Part shown: piece after piece, positions 11,901 through 26,900 of the stretch | How positions within the stretch are numbered: position 1 is the stretch's first letter | How the letters are laid out: every line of letters begins with the position of its first letter | Source: Lottia gigantea | Taxonomy: Eukaryota > Mollusca > Gastropoda > Lottiidae | Assembly (NCBI RefSeq): GCF_000327385.1 | Contig: NW_008707225.1 | Location: 1,690,309-1,754,308, forward strand | Direction of reading: 5' to 3' | Length of the DNA stretch: 64,000 nt | Notes under the pieces: model-generated | Database searches by the model: none | What the model saw: only the letters and a program-made list of their open reading frames with translations | Told to the model about the DNA's origin: nothing | Made by a program: the position numbers and the translations under genes

Positions 11901-14900
11901 CTTTCAAGATATAATCATAACAAATCTTTATAAATATAATCTTTATAAATATAATCATAACAAATCTTTATGAATATAATCTTTCAAGATATAATCATAA
12001 CAAATCTTTATAAATATAATCGTTATAAATATAATCATAACAAATCTTTATAAATATAATCTTTATAAATATAATCATAACAAATCTTTATAAATAAATT
12101 CTATAAACAGATTCATCTGGTTCAAATTTATCTTTTTGATGCTATGGCATCTGAGAAAGGTACTCAGTATCCATTGGTTAGATTCCTAAAACTGATTTAT
12201 CAACCATGCAGAAGAAATTTATTACTTAGTTTACACTTTGAAGAGAGATGTTCATAAGTATTCAACAACCCTTTGCTCCAAATTTATCAATTGAAATCTT
12301 ATGATGTTTAGCATGTTGTCATCTTCAGGACAGATTAAATCTACCTAGGTGTGATCATGTGCTGTATAATCTATAATCAACCAGTATAATCTTGAATTTT
12401 GTTAGTTTAAACTTACCGTCTTTGGATTTCTTATAAAGATTTTGGTTTTTCCAAAGGCATATTCTTCACTGGGAATATTCTGACTTTCCAGAACTAATTT
12501 CACACCTTCCTTAGCTTCACCTTTCCAACTCGGCCATGTTTCTTTAGCTAACATTTTATATCGATATAAGAATATGCCATAAGATTGTCTAAAGGCGTAA
12601 CCAGCACGTTTTACTCTTACATTTTCCATCAACCTACAAAATAAACCACTTGGATAAAGTATAAGAAATTTAAAATTCTGTCAAAAGTATAAAATTATTT
12701 TCACATTATATCAATGCTACATGTTACTTTGTACTGATCATAACTGATCTTTTCTGCCAGTAATTTAAGCTCAAGTTCAAATTGTTAGAATGTTCTTAAG
12801 ATCACCACTGACTGAAGGATTCTGCAGTGAATCTACACAACAAGTTCTTGTATACATTTTCTCTAACAATAAAATCTAGTGAAGGATTCAGCATGGCTGT
12901 GCAAGGTTTTGACTTCTGAGTGATAAATTTAAACTTACCCTAAATATCTGACTTGATGTCGAACAAGATTAACATCTAGAACACTAGCTTTCTTATCATC
13001 ATTAGGCTACAAAATGTTCAAATAGAAAAATATCGATCACTTTTCTTTGCATCAGAATTATTTTAACATTTGCGTTTGAGACAACAATCAACTGAGCTAT
13101 TATTATGATGTAAATATGAAAAAATGTCTAATAAAACTTAAATCAATAGATTTGCAATCTCATGGATCTTATATGTATTATCTATACAAACCTTGATACA
13201 GCGAATGTAATTGGGATTTTTTGAAAGCAAGTTCTTCATCAGTTCTGTTACAGATATCTTAAACTGTGAACCTGCAGTTACTGGTCTTTTTAAAGACTTT
13301 TGACTTGGATTTCCTGCAAAAATATAGTGAACTGATTAAAACTTCATACAACCTTTATATATTTCAACACTGTACAAATTTTCATAAACTCGTCTATAAA
13401 AAGCAGTTAATGGAATGGAGTTTCAATCAACATTGTATTCATAGTATTAATTTTAACTGGGATAATATAAAAATCCATAACAAACCTTCAGGAAATAATG
13501 TCTTTAATAAAGGATTTTTACAAGAAAACATGGCTTGTGATAAATCTCGGAATAATAAATCATTATTCTTATCAATAAATCCTTCTACTTTATATAATAC
13601 CTACAAATATATTATATCTTATAATAAATCAATAAAACAAGTACCGGTATCACAAGGACATGAAGTAAAACAGAAATTCTTCTGAACAGTCTTTTTTTCA
13701 GAGAGATTTCCTGATCAAGACCCATGGATCAACTGTCCTACTCTTTAATGTTATAAACTTCATATATATCATTGTCTTCATATATATTCATAAATCAATT
13801 GTGAGACAATGGTGTAATATGAATATGAACATTAGAATTTGATGCTTTTCTATTCTAATAAATTGAAATAGTAAATAATAAGTGTACACTTACATTGCCA
13901 GCATAATGACGAAGTCTAAAGGCATCATGTGGTAGAGATTTATCTGATTGTGTTTTCTTACAACTTCGACTCTCATAATGGGGATGTTGAGCACATCTTT
14001 GGTTTAACTTGTTTAAAAATGTTGTATCAGTTACGTCCCCTGGTCTTAAACACTCTTCATCAAGTAAGGCTAATATACCAACATTATTCTACAATCAAAT
14101 AAAAACATAGTTTTACATCCCAACATTTACTTGCATGTCCCATTAGACAAGGATTTTCAACACTGATGGTTTGCTTTGCTAGTTCATTTTGAATTTCATT
14201 CATTCTCTATATAAATCTTTTGTTTTTAATTCTCAAACCCTGCATCTCACACAATGAGTTTAAGGATATAAATCACTATCAGAAAGTTCTGAATGTTTGT
14301 GTAACAAAAAGATCTATGGACTAATTTGTTCATGTAGTATATTACACATTAATCATGATCTAATTTACCTACCTTCTCTATCAAATCACAGATAACAGCA
14401 TTATTAAAATATTCAACATGTATCCATTCTATTCCCTTAAAATACATCATATCAATATATCAATAATAGATCTCTATAAGACCTTTAGAGATATGGAGAA
14501 CACATCATCCTTTGGTGATACTGTCTATTAAACTTTATGTGGTTTTTATCTATGAATGATGGTCTTGTAACAGGTACTATTACTGTAAGATGAGATTTCC
14601 AAATCCTCAAAGGACAAACGTATTGTTAAAAAAGGTTATCTAAATATCATTAAACTGTCTAGTTTTGTCGAGCTAGGCTTTCTGGTCTTATCTTGCGTTC
14701 TTTTCTGATTAATAATTGCTCAATTCCAATTAGTATATATTTAGGTACCAATGATAAAGTCAAGTCCTACCTCCTTCACATATTCTTCTTGTTCTTCTTT
14801 TAATGTTAACTCAATAAATATCTGTTGTAACTTTTCATTACAATAGTTAATAATAAACTGTTCAAAACTATTATTCTGAAAAAAAAAATCATTGGTTTAT

Positions 14901-17900
14901 ATCAAGATAAAGTATGACAAAATATATGTGTCTGTATGCAAGGAATTTCAATTTTTCTATTAGTTTATCTTTGTCTAATGACTAATTTCTGTGCAATTAA
15001 TGATGCAAATATACAAACATACCTGAAAAACTTCAAATCCATATATATCTAACACACCCATAACCTTCGTCTTTCCTTTCTTCTTCACCTGTAATATACA
15101 GTTATTCTTTCATACAAAAACAAATATCTTCAGAAACAACATAAGTAATAATGACTGTAAATAAAAGTGACTGAAATTAGTTTTTAACTACCTAATAACA
15201 GTAATATCAGATTTATTTTAAATTATATAATTTCCAATGATATCAAGCCCATGTCATTTAAAATGTTGTCTCTTTTGCTAAGAGCTGTAGATTTTCTAAC
15301 TGTATCAATTTTCAAAGAGTTTAATATTACCTTAATACTGTCATTTATACGTTGAACTAACCATGAAAACATACGACTATATAATGCTTTACATAAAGCA
15401 TCTCTTGCATAATAGGCCTGAAATATAGATTATAGCGTAAAAAAGGTTCTCAGACATATTTCTGAATGAAGAAGTTTCTTTTTAATGCTTGATGTCTTTA
15501 AAAAAATCTCTTTAGAATAACTAAAATATCAATTCATTTTGTGGTTTATGAAGAATGTAATAAGCCTACTCTAAACTTTCATTTGTAAGGGAACTGGACA
15601 TTATATTCTAATTTTGAAAAGATCTTTGGATGGCTGAATTATAGTTCTTTTGACACCTACATCTCACCTATATAAACCTACTTACATCATTATTTTTAAG
15701 GTGAGTTTTAACTTTGTCACCTTTCACCTCCACAGTTCTCTGTGTTAATGCTGCATCTAATAATTCTTTACTACAACCTAATAGTTCACATACTTCTTGT
15801 ACCTCTATAATATAGAGAATCAATGATTATTATCAGTTACACTTGAGACAAAAAAATTCCATTGCAATTTCCACAATTTTGAAAAATTTGGTATGCTTAT
15901 CAAAAGTTTCAGGCTGTCATGAAATATTCTACTTTATGTATGGTATAGTGGCAACCCATTTGAAATTACAATCATACAAAATTCTCTAATATTTTGTAAA
16001 GAACACTTACCATTTTCAGCTCCAATATCACAGCCATCTGTTCCATCTTCATTAACTCTCGGTGTAAATTGTATATTACCTAACTTTAATATTGTTGATA
16101 CTAATTTAAATACATGGTTAATTTCTTCAGAACTAAATCCTATTATCTCCATACCATTCTATATTTTAAAAAGAAAAGAAAGCTTTAAAAAAAAACATTT
16201 TTTCAGAGTATATTTGGTACAGAAGACATGACCGTTCAAATCCATTGCTAGTGGTTTCAGATATTCTTGAAGGGTGATCAGTTCCTTCTTTGTTAGTAAC
16301 AATAATGGAGCTCAAATTTAATGAAGTTCTGAATCTAAAAATAAAAGCATTATCTCACTTTGACAATTCTGAAATTTTCAGCATCATCTGTAGCACTAGA
16401 TAAACCATTTCCACCATTCCTGAGAAATACATAATCCTGAGCACTTTCATGTAATTTTAATGATTCTGAAATTGATTAAGTAGTAGATTACTAACAATAT
16501 TAAAAATTCAAATATTATGAATAAAGTAATGAAATATAATAAGAAATAAGAATATGACTTGGAGCTCATTTTATTAAAGGTTTTGAATGAGACATGACAG
16601 GCAGCAACAGCCATCTGCAACAATCCTAAACAGAAGACAAGTTCATATTGCAAATTTAAGAAGTTTACAAAAATACTTACTAAGTAATTGTGGGTCAGCA
16701 CCAGATAATAATTGATAAAATATGTGAAAATTTCTTTCTCCTTTTGATTGAACAGCAACACGAGACTAAAATATATCATGATTCATTATTAAAACACAGT
16801 GTAAGTTATTTATAAATAATGATAGGCCTACAGTCAGACAGCTAATCTTTTTAATATGAGACATATTACTTCCCCTTATACACAGAATGAAAGTTTGACC
16901 CTTAAAATCACTGACCACAGGATTGTAATATTGCCTCATGTCATAGTATCTGTGCATATGAATATCTAATGGAACAGTTTATAAAAGATAACAGACAATG
17001 TGGAGAAGATGAAAAAAAACTATAAGATTAATTACCTTCTCTAATAAATCTATTCACAACCATGATATGAAAGTAAAAGAAAATAATCATATTAACAATA
17101 TTATGCATAAATCAAAAAAAAAAAAAAAAATCAGTAAGTAGATTGAGCACTTCAGAGACAGAATTAAAGAAATGAGTCAGTTGTATAAAATCTGTTATAT
17201 GAAAAGATATTTAAATGAAAACTTACAATTTGTTATAACACCACCAATAGGATCACCTTTATAATCAAATTCTATATCCATATATTTACCCTAAAAATAT
17301 CAAGTATATTTTTATTTCAGCTTTAGAATAAGTTACACAGTCTAATTCAATTTATTATTATCTTCATGAAAAATTGTGCAAACATATACTTACAAATCTT
17401 GATGAATTATCATTTCTGACTGTTTTCGCATTTCCAAATGCTGAAAATAGAGATTGATTTGTTAGGAAAATATAAAACATTTCATATTGTGTTTCAAACA
17501 TTCTTTTTTTGTAGCCATGTCAATACTGGATTGTTATCTTATAAACAGGGACTAAATACAATGTTCCAGGTTGCCTACTTCACTGCAACCATAATTGTCC
17601 CTGACCATACACAATCCATACTTTATTTCAACTGGTATTTACCTTCTAATACAGGATTAGATTGTAATAGTTGTTCTTTAACTGTATCAATATCTTGTCC
17701 TTTACCAGATACTTCAGCTACATATTGCATAATAACTTTACTAGCCTCTGAAATGAAACATTACTAGTTAATCAACTTGAAGATTAAAGGAAAATTCAAG
17801 CTGCCTTCTTTCATAAACAGTAGCAGAAGTCATTATTGAACTTTTAGCTACTCTGAAATTGAGTATTTTGGGTTTTGAAGGCATGGTAGGAAATCTTAGA

Positions 17901-20900
17901 AGCTCTTTATTATTAACTTGGTCTCCTCTTATCAGTGATACTTTCAAATAGATCTAGAAAACACAAACAATTGACTTTCAGATTAATTTTAAATATTTTT
18001 ACCTGTTTTTCCTGACCCACTTTCTCCAGATATTATAATACATTGGTCTAGATTTCTATCTCTCATAGATCTATAGGCATCATCAGCTATAGCATATCTA
18101 TAATAATAATAAACATATAGTCAGAATAAATAGTTAGCATTATAAATTAAGTATGCAAACATTGGGCTAGATAGGTTTAACCCTGGAGGTGAAAAAAGTA
18201 GATTCTTAACATTTCCATAAAATATCATTAAAATCTTTCATTAAAAAAACATATTGGCATACTGTTTTAAAATATAGAATTATCATATCTACAAGTTAAA
18301 CACTTTATGTAGGGATGATGACATTTAGGTGGTTTATTTTAAGAATACAAGATTTGAAAATTGCTTTCTCGCCCACTTTTCAGTTCGAGCTACAGATATA
18401 TTAAGGATTTAATAAATGGCAATGTTTCAGTGGTAGATGTAAATCATTGATTATATATGACTTATTTCAGTAACAGTTATTATGAATCATAACTTCAGTA
18501 AATTAGAATTGAGGATATGTTGTATGTTCTAGTCATAATTGCATATCAAGGAATATGTTTATTAAGTGCTCATGTTGCAGATGTAAATGTTTTTTAAAAA
18601 TTTTATTTGAATTTAGGAAGCAGATTTTAAATATGATTATTTTCAAGTTTTGCCTTGGTACGATGTTCTTCCAAGGCAAAGTGACGTACATACCACATTT
18701 TTGTGTGGATATTTTTTGCAATTTCCAAGGTTATATTTGTTTCTGTTTTTTTTTGATTATCTAGTCTGTATCAATGGTCAATAACTGTCTAGCTTTAATC
18801 TTATTATTATACATTGTCATCATCTAGTCTCTTATTATCATAGTACTAATATACAAATCAATAAAACAATAACAAGTATTTAGTATAATTACTAATAACC
18901 GGGACTAATAAAACTTGACCAATTACATGGAATTGGTAATACCGATTGCTCCATTAGTATAACATCAATAAGTTAATTCTCTGAACACTTATAACATCAT
19001 GTTCCTTATATAGTATGAGTCACATACTACTCACTTTAAACATGATTTCATGAATAGAAATTATCCTATTTTTGACATCATGTACAAGAATGGTAGTATT
19101 CTGTTTTTTTTAACAATATTCCCTTATAGTAACATAATCAATATTATTTTCTGGCCAAAACAATAAACAGCAATATTCCCATCTCCAACATGAATACATG
19201 TTATTCATTATTTATCTGATAAAGAAAAGACATGCATAATATAGTAAATAAGTTAGGTCTCAGAAGAAATATCTATTTCACATTCAAATATCAGTCTCCT
19301 GCAATATCTTCATACAGTATAATTAGATCTAATTGAAGAATTTACATGCAGTCGAAAATCAAAGGTTGAAATAAATCCAATAAGCTTAAGTAAATTGGCT
19401 TGCATTAAAAATCTTCATTGTTTTGAATCTTCCATTTACATTTGAGTTCCATTTACATGTAATAATGACACCCTAAAATTGGGCACATTTATTTCAAACA
19501 CTGCCATATTTCTGCTATCTTAAGAGAAACAGACAAATGTTAACACTAGCATGAAAAAATGGATTTATAACTACATGTACTGTCAAGTGTAAACTGTAAC
19601 TTCTAACTAAATCCAATTGCTAGCTTTAATTTGAAGTGCAAACCACTTATTTGTTTGAATTCAACAGTTTAGCAGTGAATGATTTTTTCTGTGTAAAACT
19701 ACAGCACTATTGATTTTTCAGCAAATACTCAATAAATCAAATTTGTAATCAACAGTTGTCAATATTCATCTAGAATGAAAATAATCTATCAATGAATTGA
19801 TTTGTTTGATTGATTTTGATTTTGTAATCAGTCAGTTGAATATCTTTAAGATTTAACTTTACACATATTTAGTAAATATTATTGAATTTCTAATAGCTTA
19901 CAATAAGTGTTGATTTACTATGACAAATATATATATGTTTATTCTTTATAACATTGCTAAGTCAGTAATATCTTATGTCAATAGAAAGATTATGTTGCAT
20001 TAATATCTCTGTATCATATTATGTTGCATTAATATCTCTGTATCATAATATGTGTATAAAACTGGTGGCGGAAATTTGGATTGGGATGGGCCACCTTTTT
20101 TTTCCAATCCATCTTAAAGATAGGTTCCCTTATTTTCATTTATTAAAAATGAAAATGCTTATACTTATATGAACAGAAAGTAGAAGTGTTCTAATGACTT
20201 GGAAAAATACCAGTTTGTCTCACATGTCCATAATTAATTCATAATTATCTAAATCAGAAGAAAATAACCAGGAAAATTTCAATGAGTGATAGGTCATGAA
20301 AGGTCAAAAAGTGTTTTTTGTTTATCCAGACTGTACATACATGCACATTTATGATTGGTTAAAGCTCTTATATGAATAGAAGGTAGAAGTGTTCTAATAA
20401 CTTGGAAAAATAACAGTTTGTCTCACGTGTCCATAATTAATTCATAATTAGCTAAATCAGAATAAAATAACCAGGAAAATTCCAATGAGTGATAGGTCAA
20501 GAAAGGTCAAAAAGTGTTTTTTTGTTTATCCAGACTGTACATACATGCACATTTATGATTGGTTAAAGCTCTTAATTATATGCAATAAGAACATATTGAT
20601 ATTTTAAGAATACATGATAATTCATTAGAAACACCAATTAATCATATAGTTTGCTTAATTCGACACTAAAAAATAAGGAAACCCATCTTTAAGGAAGGTG
20701 GAACTTTTTTTGGAAAATACAAGGCTTAAATCCTGCATTTTACAGAATTCGTAAAAGTATTTCATCAATATCATTGAATTAGGGTCACCATTGTATAAAA
20801 CTTATTAAGATCATGGACTAGTGTATCAATGATCAAGAGATGTACTTTACAACATGTCATACGAAAGAAGCATTTAGAGGGCTTAATTTTCACTTCAAAA

Positions 20901-23900
20901 TGGCCCAATTATGGCACTCCATCTAAATACGCTACTAGTCTGTTAAAAGAAAAAGAGAGTATAATAAATGAAGTAAGTTTATCACTGTGATACTTGTAAC
21001 AGCTAGAGGTATTACAAGTGCCAATAAAACAATCCAAGTGTCAAGATATTGTGATATATAATAGATGTTTGGGTGGTCTATCTCATTATCTTATACAATA
21101 CTATATCTTTCTTTACCAATTTATAATGATAATTATCTAGATATCCAATTAAACAATTATTGATAGTCTATTCATGTTATGTATCCCAATCCATCAAAAG
21201 AGATGTTCAGCACACCAAGAAAACTGGGACCTAATAGTAATATATTTAGAATGGAGTCAGCTGGGACAGAATACGCTCTGATTATCTGAGAATATTCACA
21301 GAAATTCAGGTCATATTTGTTCATGGCAAACAAAACATTATTGAGCTACTTCCTTTTGTGCCAATTTGAGAGATTTTTATTAAAATTTATCAGTTTTGAT
21401 AGACTTTTCAATCAAAAACATGAATAATATAAAATTAGAATCTGCAGACCAAAATGATCTTTTACTGTACATAAATATGAATGGACGCCCCCACTGTCAA
21501 TAAAAAATATTATGAAGAGGCGTTTTGAAAAGGTAGAGAAATGGTTGTAATTAAAGTTTAATTGATGTATGAAGGTGAGGTTGTGTTCAGATGTTTCCTA
21601 GCAGACGGATGGTAATAATTGGAAGTGAAGTCTGCTGCTATCTTCCTAGTTTTATTAACATCTGTTAGAATGTTACTGCTGATATTCTATCCTACCTACT
21701 TCCTTCTCTACCTCTTCCTGTATCGTATCTCATTTTATTATCACTTCACTTTACATAACCCACTCTCAAACTTACTTTTATATTTTATAGCTAGGATTAC
21801 CCTCTAAACACAAATCTCTCAATTTACTTTAAAGTGGTATTTTTTTTTTTTATCTCGTTAGGTATTCATGCAGTAGGTTTCTTCTAGAATGAAACTTAAG
21901 ACCAATCTTACTGCATTCAATGGCTGCTTGGTTAAACACATGTGAAGGATATAAAAAGTCACTCAGTCCATGTTTTAAAAATAGATACTAGTCAGGATTG
22001 CACAGGTTTTATTTCCAAAATTTAAATGAAAAAAAATATTGATTCATATGTGTTAATTGGCCCTGAACATTTTAAAACAACATGTTTTCATAGATCTATT
22101 GCCAATTACTGTATGTCTGATAATGAATTCTGGTCATATTATTACAAAACCAAAGACAGAGTCATCTAAATATTTGCTTTGTCAGCTAAAACTGCAAAAT
22201 TCAGCAACCTGTATCACTTTTCAAAATTATAATCGGACATCCAACCTCCTTGCAATTACCAGATAATACTATATCAGCAGTGAGATGCAATTGAGCACAT
22301 TGCTGGTAATGCATAGATTCCATAGACTATCTTATTTACTTCAAGTAAAAAAAATTGTAAGGATTTGCTAATGCACTCTTTTCAATTAGGTTGATGAAAA
22401 ATTTGATAAAGCATCTACGAATAATCATACTATAAAGAAATATGGTACATGTAAATGGATTGTATATAATCTGTATAATATTATGTTAAGGTAGTGGTAG
22501 GAGGTCTCTATAGTAAAATATTAACACATTACCTTGACATAATAAACCAATTAGACCTTTTCCTTAATATCATTAAACCTACACTTTTTAACTCAATTAT
22601 ATCTCAATAAATATTCCATTCCATTCATAAATATTATTAGTTTAAAGGGATTGTAAAGAGGTTTTCTAAATTTGCATCAGGGACACTGATACCTAGCACC
22701 ATTGCAAATGGGCCCTTATGTGATAGAACATATTTTGCGATTAGTGACATCATCAAACACTTGGTTTTAGTGGAATTGAGGAACTACAGAAGTAGGACCT
22801 TCTTGCTCCTTCTTACCACTAAAAGAAATTGATTGAGAATGGTGTGAATAAGTTTTCCAAGTACAAAAAATAATATGCACTTTACAATCACCAATATAAC
22901 AAAATGCACTATTTGATTAAAAGTATGTTAAATGGAATTCAATAGGAATGTCAACTAATGAAATAATTTTAAAAATGTAAAATAAATCTTTGTTTCCCAT
23001 GCTGTATATTTGGAATGTTATTTTTTACCAGTTCATGTGAAATGTCAATCAATGACAATGTTCCTCATAACATTGGTCATCAATCACATACTTCAATACA
23101 TCTGTTGGTATGTTTCAACTTGGTTGACTTCTGTCGAAAACTGACCTACTAACACTCCATTTAAACTAGTCATACAATATGATGACAATGATTTTGATTT
23201 GATGTTGGATTTATGAGAATGATCGATCAAAAAACAGTACATGAGGTCAGTGATGTGATTTGATTGAGTCATCATTTGATTTTGTACATGTTTAATGGTA
23301 TAATACAGTATAATATATAATATATGTAAACAATGTATGTTTTTCATGCCTTTTCTTTCGTGGCTCAAGGTACCCTTGAAAGTTTTTGACCCATATAAAA
23401 TAAAAAGCAATTATAAATCAGCAATATTTTTCATATGAAGCTCTTACAAGATTAGTTATATTTACAATATATTAAACATATATACTGATTCATCATCTTT
23501 AAGTCAATTGGTTAAACCTTAATATTCGATCTCCTGTAAAAAGTTTAATACATTTGAAGGGGAAGTTGCATACAAAACATTTAACACAATATTTTGTTGG
23601 CAGGAGAAAAAATAGCATGTGTTGAAAGTTTTAGGTGGTGATGATATTTCATGAAGGCCAACTTACACATTGTCTACACCACATATTGTTGTTTTTTAAA
23701 TCAAAGAAAGAGAAGAAGAAAATTGTTAACTGTCTATGCCGAGAATGTCAAACCACAAGATAAAATGCTAAGTACATTTTTTTAGTTTCTGATCTATATA
23801 AAAACCACAAGGAATAGAACTCTGTAATTCTTTCAAGTAATGTGGTTCTTTTTGAAGTTCTACATCTAAAATTAAATACATTTCACTTGCAGTAATGGCT

Positions 23901-26900
23901 TTGAAAGTAAGGGATGTTATTTTCTATATCTGAAAGAACTTAATAGTAGTTGTTTAAATCAAGCATTCCATACATTTACTTTGTTTAAAGATAACATGAA
24001 TTCAACCACCTATATTCTTATTCAGATATTTCATGTCATAAAATGGTAACTTAGGATTTGTGTACTATAATGATTAGGAATCTATTTCTATTGAACTGAT
24101 CAAGAAGTACTATGATGATTAGGAATCTATTTCTATTGAACTGATCAAGAAGTACTATAATAATTAGTAATCTATTTCTATTGAACTGATCAAGAAGTAC
24201 TATAATAATTAGTAATCTATTTATATTGAACTGATCAAAAAGTACTATAATGATTAGGAATCTATTTTTATTGAACTGATCAAGAAGTACTATGATGATC
24301 AGGAATCTATTTCTATTGAACTGATCAAGAAGTACTATGATGATCAGGAATCTATTTCTATTGAACTGATCAAGAGGTACTATAATGATTAGGAATCTAT
24401 TTTTATTGGACTGATCAAGAGGTACTATAATAATTAGGAATCTATGTCTATTGAACTGATCAAGAAGTACTATAATGATTAGGAATCTATTTTTATTGAA
24501 CTGATCAAGAAGTACTATAATGATTAGGAATCTATTTCTATTGAACTGATCAAGAAGTACTATAATGATTAGTAATCTATTTCTATTGAACTGATCAAGA
24601 AGTACTATAATGATTAGGAATCTATTTTTATTGAACTGATCAATAAGTACTATGATGATCAGGAATATTTCTTTAAATGACTAGATAAGAGATTTATTTC
24701 AGCAGGAACAAATTGAATTTATATCAAGAAATTGACCTAGAGGTAAGATTGACAACTTTTTCTAGAAATGATTAATAAATGTTAACAAATTGATCTGAAA
24801 ATAATATTCACAAACAGATCTAGAAGTAATGTTAATAAACTGCAAGATATCTAATATCAACAAACCGCTCAAGAAAAAATATTAACAAACTGATCAAAAA
24901 GTAATATTAACAAACCAATAAAGAAGTAATATTAACAAACCAATAAAGAAGTATATTAACAAACCGATCAAGAAGTATATTAACAAACCGATCAAGAAGT
25001 AATATTAACAAACCAATCAAGAAGTAATATTAACAAACTAGATCTAGAATTCATATTAACAAATTGATCAAGCAGAACAAACAAATCAAGAAGTAAATGT
25101 AATATAACAATCAGGAATTAAGCTTGAGCTATTTGATCAAAAGGCTTCATGATAATCAGGAATCATCCTTTAACTAGTATTATCATATTCCTCTATGGAA
25201 TGACAGGTATCTGGTAATAGGTCTGTGATAGTATTGAAACAGTTCTCTGTAGACATTCTATAATTAGATAGGAACCTAGTTGAAATTCATACCTTTTGGT
25301 CTATTTCCCTGTATATGTGATAATTATATTAATGAGAATGTATGAAAGAAAGTGTAACTTATCAGAAGTTCTGGGATTGTCTTATAAACGCTTTTACATT
25401 TAAAAAATCAATCTTCAAAACTGCACCCAGGGCAACAAAACATTTCTTAGCTCAGCTTAGTTTTTACTCAAATTTATAATTCCACTCACATCAAGAAAAG
25501 GTAAAATTTGAAGATGTGATATTGAAACATTGTACCCTAAGGAATAGAATAATCAATTTTTTTCTTTGGTACAATCAGTTATGCACTGGTAATAGCTACT
25601 TCAATTTGGAGTAAAATTCTCAAGTATGAAAAATGTTTGTGGCCCTAGGGAGCCAGGATAGATGAATTATGTGTTATGTCAACAGGAAAGCTTCAGAGAA
25701 ACAATACAATTACAGGCCCATCTAAGAAGTCTCCTGCTAGTCTCGGAACAGACCTGATATATGGGTTTAATGTTACTGACGGCGACTATATAAATAAAAG
25801 TTTCCTCTATGTCTATAAATTTCTCAAAAATCTATTGACATCAGAGGTACAATTTTTACTTATGTTCTTAAACAAAAGCTGTTGATCATGACAATATTTT
25901 CCTCCATACTTCCTTTTTCTATTAAAACTAACTTTGTTTTATCGATATTTTTTTCATAATTGTACATGTCAATATCACATAAATTGATCTACAGAAAAAA
26001 GATAGCTTGCGTTGCAAGATAACATACGCCCACTGGCAGCTGTCAGAAATAATAAAACAATCTTTAGTGACTAAAGTACGAATTTTCTCATATTGAAGAA
26101 ATTATTTATGCTGAATAATTCCACAAAATTTTTTAAAATCAATATCAATAACCCAAATACAACAAACAGTTACATCACACAGCTCTAATCAAGGGCAAAA
26201 AACAACTTTTGACGTGTTTTTACAAAGTCAAGGGCAATAACTCAAAAACCGTTCATCGAAAATGTGTCAAGTTAGAACTTGTCCGAGATCTTATTAATTC
26301 CAATGATTACACCAAATTTCATCAGAATCGGTTGAAAACTGTAGCTTCAATCCTGCAACTATTTTTAACAAATTTCGACGCGTTTTAACAAAGTCAAGGG
26401 CAATAACTCAAAAACCGTTTGTCGAAAATGTGTCAAGTTAGAACTTGTTCGAGATCTTATCAATTCCAATGATCACACCAAGTTTCATCACAATTGGTTG
26501 AAAACTGTAGCTTCAATCCTGCTCACGAACTATTTTTAACAAAGTTTGACGCGTTTTAACAAAGTCAAGGGCAATAACTCAAAAAACTTTCATCGAAAAT
26601 GCGTCAAGTTAGAACTTGTCCGAGATCTTATGAATTCCAATGATCACACCAAGTTTCATCAGCATCGGTTGAAAACTGTAGCTTCAATCCTGCTCACGAA
26701 CAATTTTTAACAAATTTCAAGGCTTTCTAAGTCAAGGGCAATATCTCAAAAACCGTTCATCGAAAATATGTCAAATTCGAACTTGACCGAGATCTTATCA
26801 ATCTAAAGCATCACACCAAGTTTTATCAAAATCAGATAAAAACTGTAGTCTCTATAGTGCTCACAAGAAATGTTGACGGACGGACCGACGGACAGGGGCG

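Larger units (their letters stand above)
9169..13006 (-). other. MYO1B: MYO1B converter and IQ neck exons 19-24 (exon map)
   Basis: Exons 12939-13006, 12417-12633, 11698-11847, 11294-11362, 10343-10429 and 9169-9330. They encode [20 protein letters not shown] (converter) and then five IQ motifs with cores near residues 710 (MIQKVWKGW), 733 (VISARYRGY), 755 ([10 protein letters not shown]), 785 (VIHKYHHGW) and 814 ([13 protein letters not shown]). The last four exons are 150, 69, 87 and 162 nt, all multiples of three with phase 0 at both ends, so neck length could be changed by exon skipping. The 87-nt exon codes 29 residues, the same size and frame as the alternatively spliced IQ exons known in vertebrate MYO1B. 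Confidence 0.92.

Noticed and set aside
13266-13685. 139-codon plus-strand open frame
   Set aside because: Antisense shadow across two MYO1B motor exons and their intron.
23093-23410. 105-codon minus-strand open frame in MYO1B intron 2
   Set aside because: Composition is like the surrounding intron, with no motif or exon signals.
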